Translations under genes and position numbers: made by a program
The notes under the pieces: generated by a model
Seen by the model: only the letters and a program-made list of their open reading frames with translations
The model's database searches: none
Told to the model about the DNA's origin: nothing
Shown here: piece by piece, positions 15,708 through 17,050 of the stretch
Position numbering within the stretch: position 1 is the first letter of the stretch
How the letters are laid out: every line of letters begins with the position of its first letter
Assembly: GCA_045643145.1 (NCBI GenBank)
Contig: JAZUKG010000190.1
Span: 1 to 17,050 of the forward strand
Reading direction: 5' to 3'
DNA length: 17,050 nt
DNA from: SVFI01 sp045643145
GTDB lineage: Bacteria > Bacillota > Clostridia > Lachnospirales > Lachnospiraceae

Positions 15708-16806
15708 ATTGAATGTGTATTATCATGGAGAAAATGTAGGGACGCTGGCACTTCATAAAAACACATTGGCTGCGTTTGCCTATGATAAGAAATGGATTGA
15801 GAATGGTTTCTCGATTAGCCCATATTCACTTCCATTAGATAATCGAGTTTTTATCCCAAAGATAGACCCTTTTGACGGTGTTTATGGTGTGTTTTCAGAT
15901 AGTCTTCCGGATGGATGGGGAAGACTGGTAGTGGATAGATTATTGGCTCAAAACGGAATCAATCCAATGCAGATGGGGAATTTGGATCGATTGGCTATTG
16001 TCGGACAGTCCGGAATGGGAGCGTTAGAATACGAACCGGTATGGAATATAGAAAACAAAGACATCATGCTATCCTATGATGAAATAGCCAAGGAATGTAA
16101 GAAGATATTGCATGAAGAAATGAGTCAGCAATTAGACTATCTGTTTAAGAATGGTGGCTCTTCAGGTGGCGCGAGACCTAAAATATTGACAACGGTAGAT
16201 GGTGAAGAATGGATTGTTAAATTCCCTTCATCCGGTGACAGTAAAAATATCGGAAAACAAGAATATGATTATGCTTTATGTGCAAAAGAATGCCAAATAG
16301 AGATGGAAGAGGTGAGATTGTTTTCGTCAAAACTGTGTGATGGATATTTTGGAACCAGAAGATTTGATCGAAATGGTGAAAATAAAATTCATATGGTTTC
16401 TGCATCCGGATTATTGGAGACTTCTCATAGAATTCCGAATCTTGACTATGACATTTTAATGAAATTAACCTTGCAACTAACAAAGGACATGTCGGAGTGT
16501 CAAAAGCTTTTTAAAATTATGTGTTTTAATGTGTTTGCACACAATAGAGATGATCATTCAAAAAATTTCACTTATCAGTATTTAGAAAAGGAAAAGAGAT
16601 GGGTATTGTCACCGGCATATGATTTGACTTATAGTAATTCTCTGGGAGGCGAACATGCAACCATGGTGCATGGAGAAGGAAAAAATCCAACTATGCAAAA
16701 TATTATGGATGTTGCCAAGCAGATAGGAATTGATTCAGCTTATGCAAAACACACTGCACTTCAGACACAGGAGATTGTTCAAAGTAGGCTGAAACAATAT
16801 TTGTAA
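15691..16806 (+). CDS. hipA: HipA-like serine/threonine kinase toxin
   Basis: 371 residues, shorter than the 440 of E. coli HipA but with all kinase landmarks in order. The N-terminal subdomain carries the DGWGR motif (74-78) and GQSGMGAL (105-112). The autophosphorylation loop GGSSGGARPK (155-164) places S157, with S158 next to it, at the E. coli Ser150 position. K177 (WIVKFPS) is the ATP lysine, D287 and N292 lie in HNRDDHSKN (284-292), and D311 is in SPAYDLTYS. HipA-type toxins phosphorylate translation components (GltX for E. coli HipA) and cause growth arrest; the target here is not determinable. RBS AGAGGAG (15677-15683) lies 7 nt upstream, inside hipB. Confidence 0.9.
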   Translation: MTKIRKLNVYYHGENVGTLALHKNTLAAFAYDKKWIENGFSISPYSLPLDNRVFIPKIDPFDGVYGVFSDSLPDGWGRLVVDRLLAQNGINPMQMGNLDRLAIVGQSGMGALEYEPVWNIENKDIMLSYDEIAKECKKILHEEMSQQLDYLFKNGGSSGGARPKILTTVDGEEWIVKFPSSGDSKNIGKQEYDYALCAKECQIEMEEVRLFSSKLCDGYFGTRRFDRNGENKIHMVSASGLLETSHRIPNLDYDILMKLTLQLTKDMSECQKLFKIMCFNVFAHNRDDHSKNFTYQYLEKEKRWVLSPAYDLTYSNSLGGEHATMVHGEGKNPTMQNIMDVAKQIGIDSAYAKHTALQTQEIVQSRLKQYL

Positions 16807-16823
16807 AAAAATAAAAAAAGTGC

Positions 16824-16853
16824 TTGACATGAACCGACTAATAATAGTATACT
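16824..16853 (+). promoter_or_regulatory. Strong tRNA operon promoter
   Basis: A consensus -35 TTGACA (16824-16829) and a -10 TATACT (16848-16853) are spaced by 18 bp. The predicted start is near 16860. It begins 17 nt after the hipA stop, with no recognisable terminator between. Confidence 0.85.
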
Positions 16854-16860
16854 AGCAAAG

Positions 16861-16880
16861 CGGGTTGAGAAAACAACCCG
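16861..16880 (+). other. Hairpin in the tRNA leader
   Basis: CGGGTTG (16861-16867) pairs with CAACCCG (16874-16880) around a 6-nt A-rich loop, at the very 5' end of the predicted primary transcript. No T run follows, so it is not a terminator. It may protect the 5' end or guide processing. Confidence 0.55.
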
Positions 16881-16889
16881 TGTGACTAT

Positions 16890-16962
16890 GGGATCTTAGC
16901 TCAGCTGGGAGAGCATCTGCCTTACAAGCAGAGGGTCACAGGTTCGAGCCCTGTAGGTCCCA
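16890..16962 (+). tRNA. tRNA-Val (anticodon TAC)
   Basis: A 73-nt cloverleaf. The acceptor GGGATCT pairs with AGGTCCC (one G-U), the D-arm is GCTCAGCTGGGAGAGC, the anticodon stem is TCTGC/GCAGA with loop CTTACAA (TAC at 16923-16925), and the T-arm contains GGTTCGAGCC. The 3' CCA is not encoded. Confidence 0.96.
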
Positions 16963-16974
16963 TAGATATACCTT

Positions 16975-17048
16975 GGCGAGATAGCTCAGTTGGCTAGAGC
17001 ATACGGTTCATACCCGTAGTGTCGAGGGTTCGAATCCCCCTCTCGCTA
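16975..17048 (+). tRNA. tRNA-Met, elongator type (anticodon CAT)
   Basis: A 74-nt cloverleaf 12 nt after tRNA-Val, in the same transcript. The anticodon stem is TACGG/CCGTA with CAT at 17009-17011, and the T-arm contains GGGTTCGAATCCC. The first acceptor pair is G-U (GGCGAGA with TCTCGCT), as in other Firmicute elongator tRNA-Met. It lacks the three consecutive G-C pairs of an initiator anticodon stem. CCA is not encoded within the window. Confidence 0.9.
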
Positions 17049-17050
17049 TT

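Noticed and set aside
16975..17048. Initiator tRNA-fMet
   Set aside because: The anticodon stem TACGG/CCGTA lacks the three consecutive G-C pairs of initiators.

Overview
The window looks like chromosomal DNA of a low-to-moderate GC Firmicute, most likely a Lachnospiraceae-type clostridium. This rests on overall gene style (an HtpG with an acidic insertion, a TgpA-type transglutaminase operon, QueH, a VanZ-like membrane protein), strong AGGAG-type ribosome binding sites and Gram-positive-like promoters. The species cannot be named from sequence alone.

Layout. Positions 1-1444 hold the 3' part of htpG (Hsp90). It runs head-on, with no spacer, into a minus-strand pair: a VanZ-family membrane protein (1445-1999) and, upstream of it, a large protein with an N-terminal cyclic-nucleotide-binding-like fold and an unrecognised C-terminal region (2021-4297). 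A divergent promoter region (4304-4465) separates that pair from a plus-strand gene for a very acidic protein with an internal repeat (4466-5338). Positions 5339-5605 carry a 225-bp element with about 35-bp imperfect inverted terminal arms, enclosing several hairpins and a terminator. A minus-strand operon follows, read from 10090 down to 5606: MoxR AAA+ ATPase, DUF58 protein, membrane transglutaminase. A compact promoter region (about 10128-10190) drives that operon leftward and, rightward, a membrane c-di-GMP phosphodiesterase with a degenerate GGDEF domain (10219-12792), overlapped by queH (12782-13432) and followed by argS (13496-15259). A strong terminator closes that block. A hipBA toxin-antitoxin module (15426-16806) with twin palindromic operators lies between it and a tRNA operon (tRNA-Val, tRNA-Met) with a near-consensus promoter.

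How the genes work together. The MoxR-DUF58-transglutaminase trio is a known conserved association, probably acting on proteins at the cell envelope. The c-di-GMP phosphodiesterase senses something outside the membrane through an N-terminal two-TM sensor module. queH and argS both serve tRNA (queuosine precursor reduction and arginine charging). hipBA looks like an accessory module inserted between housekeeping tRNA-related loci. Its operator geometry, with the promoter-proximal palindrome overlapping the hipB start codon and no Shine-Dalgarno sequence, is the clearest regulatory oddity. The structured 225-bp element and the uncharacterised cNMP-domain protein are the best candidates for undescribed biology.
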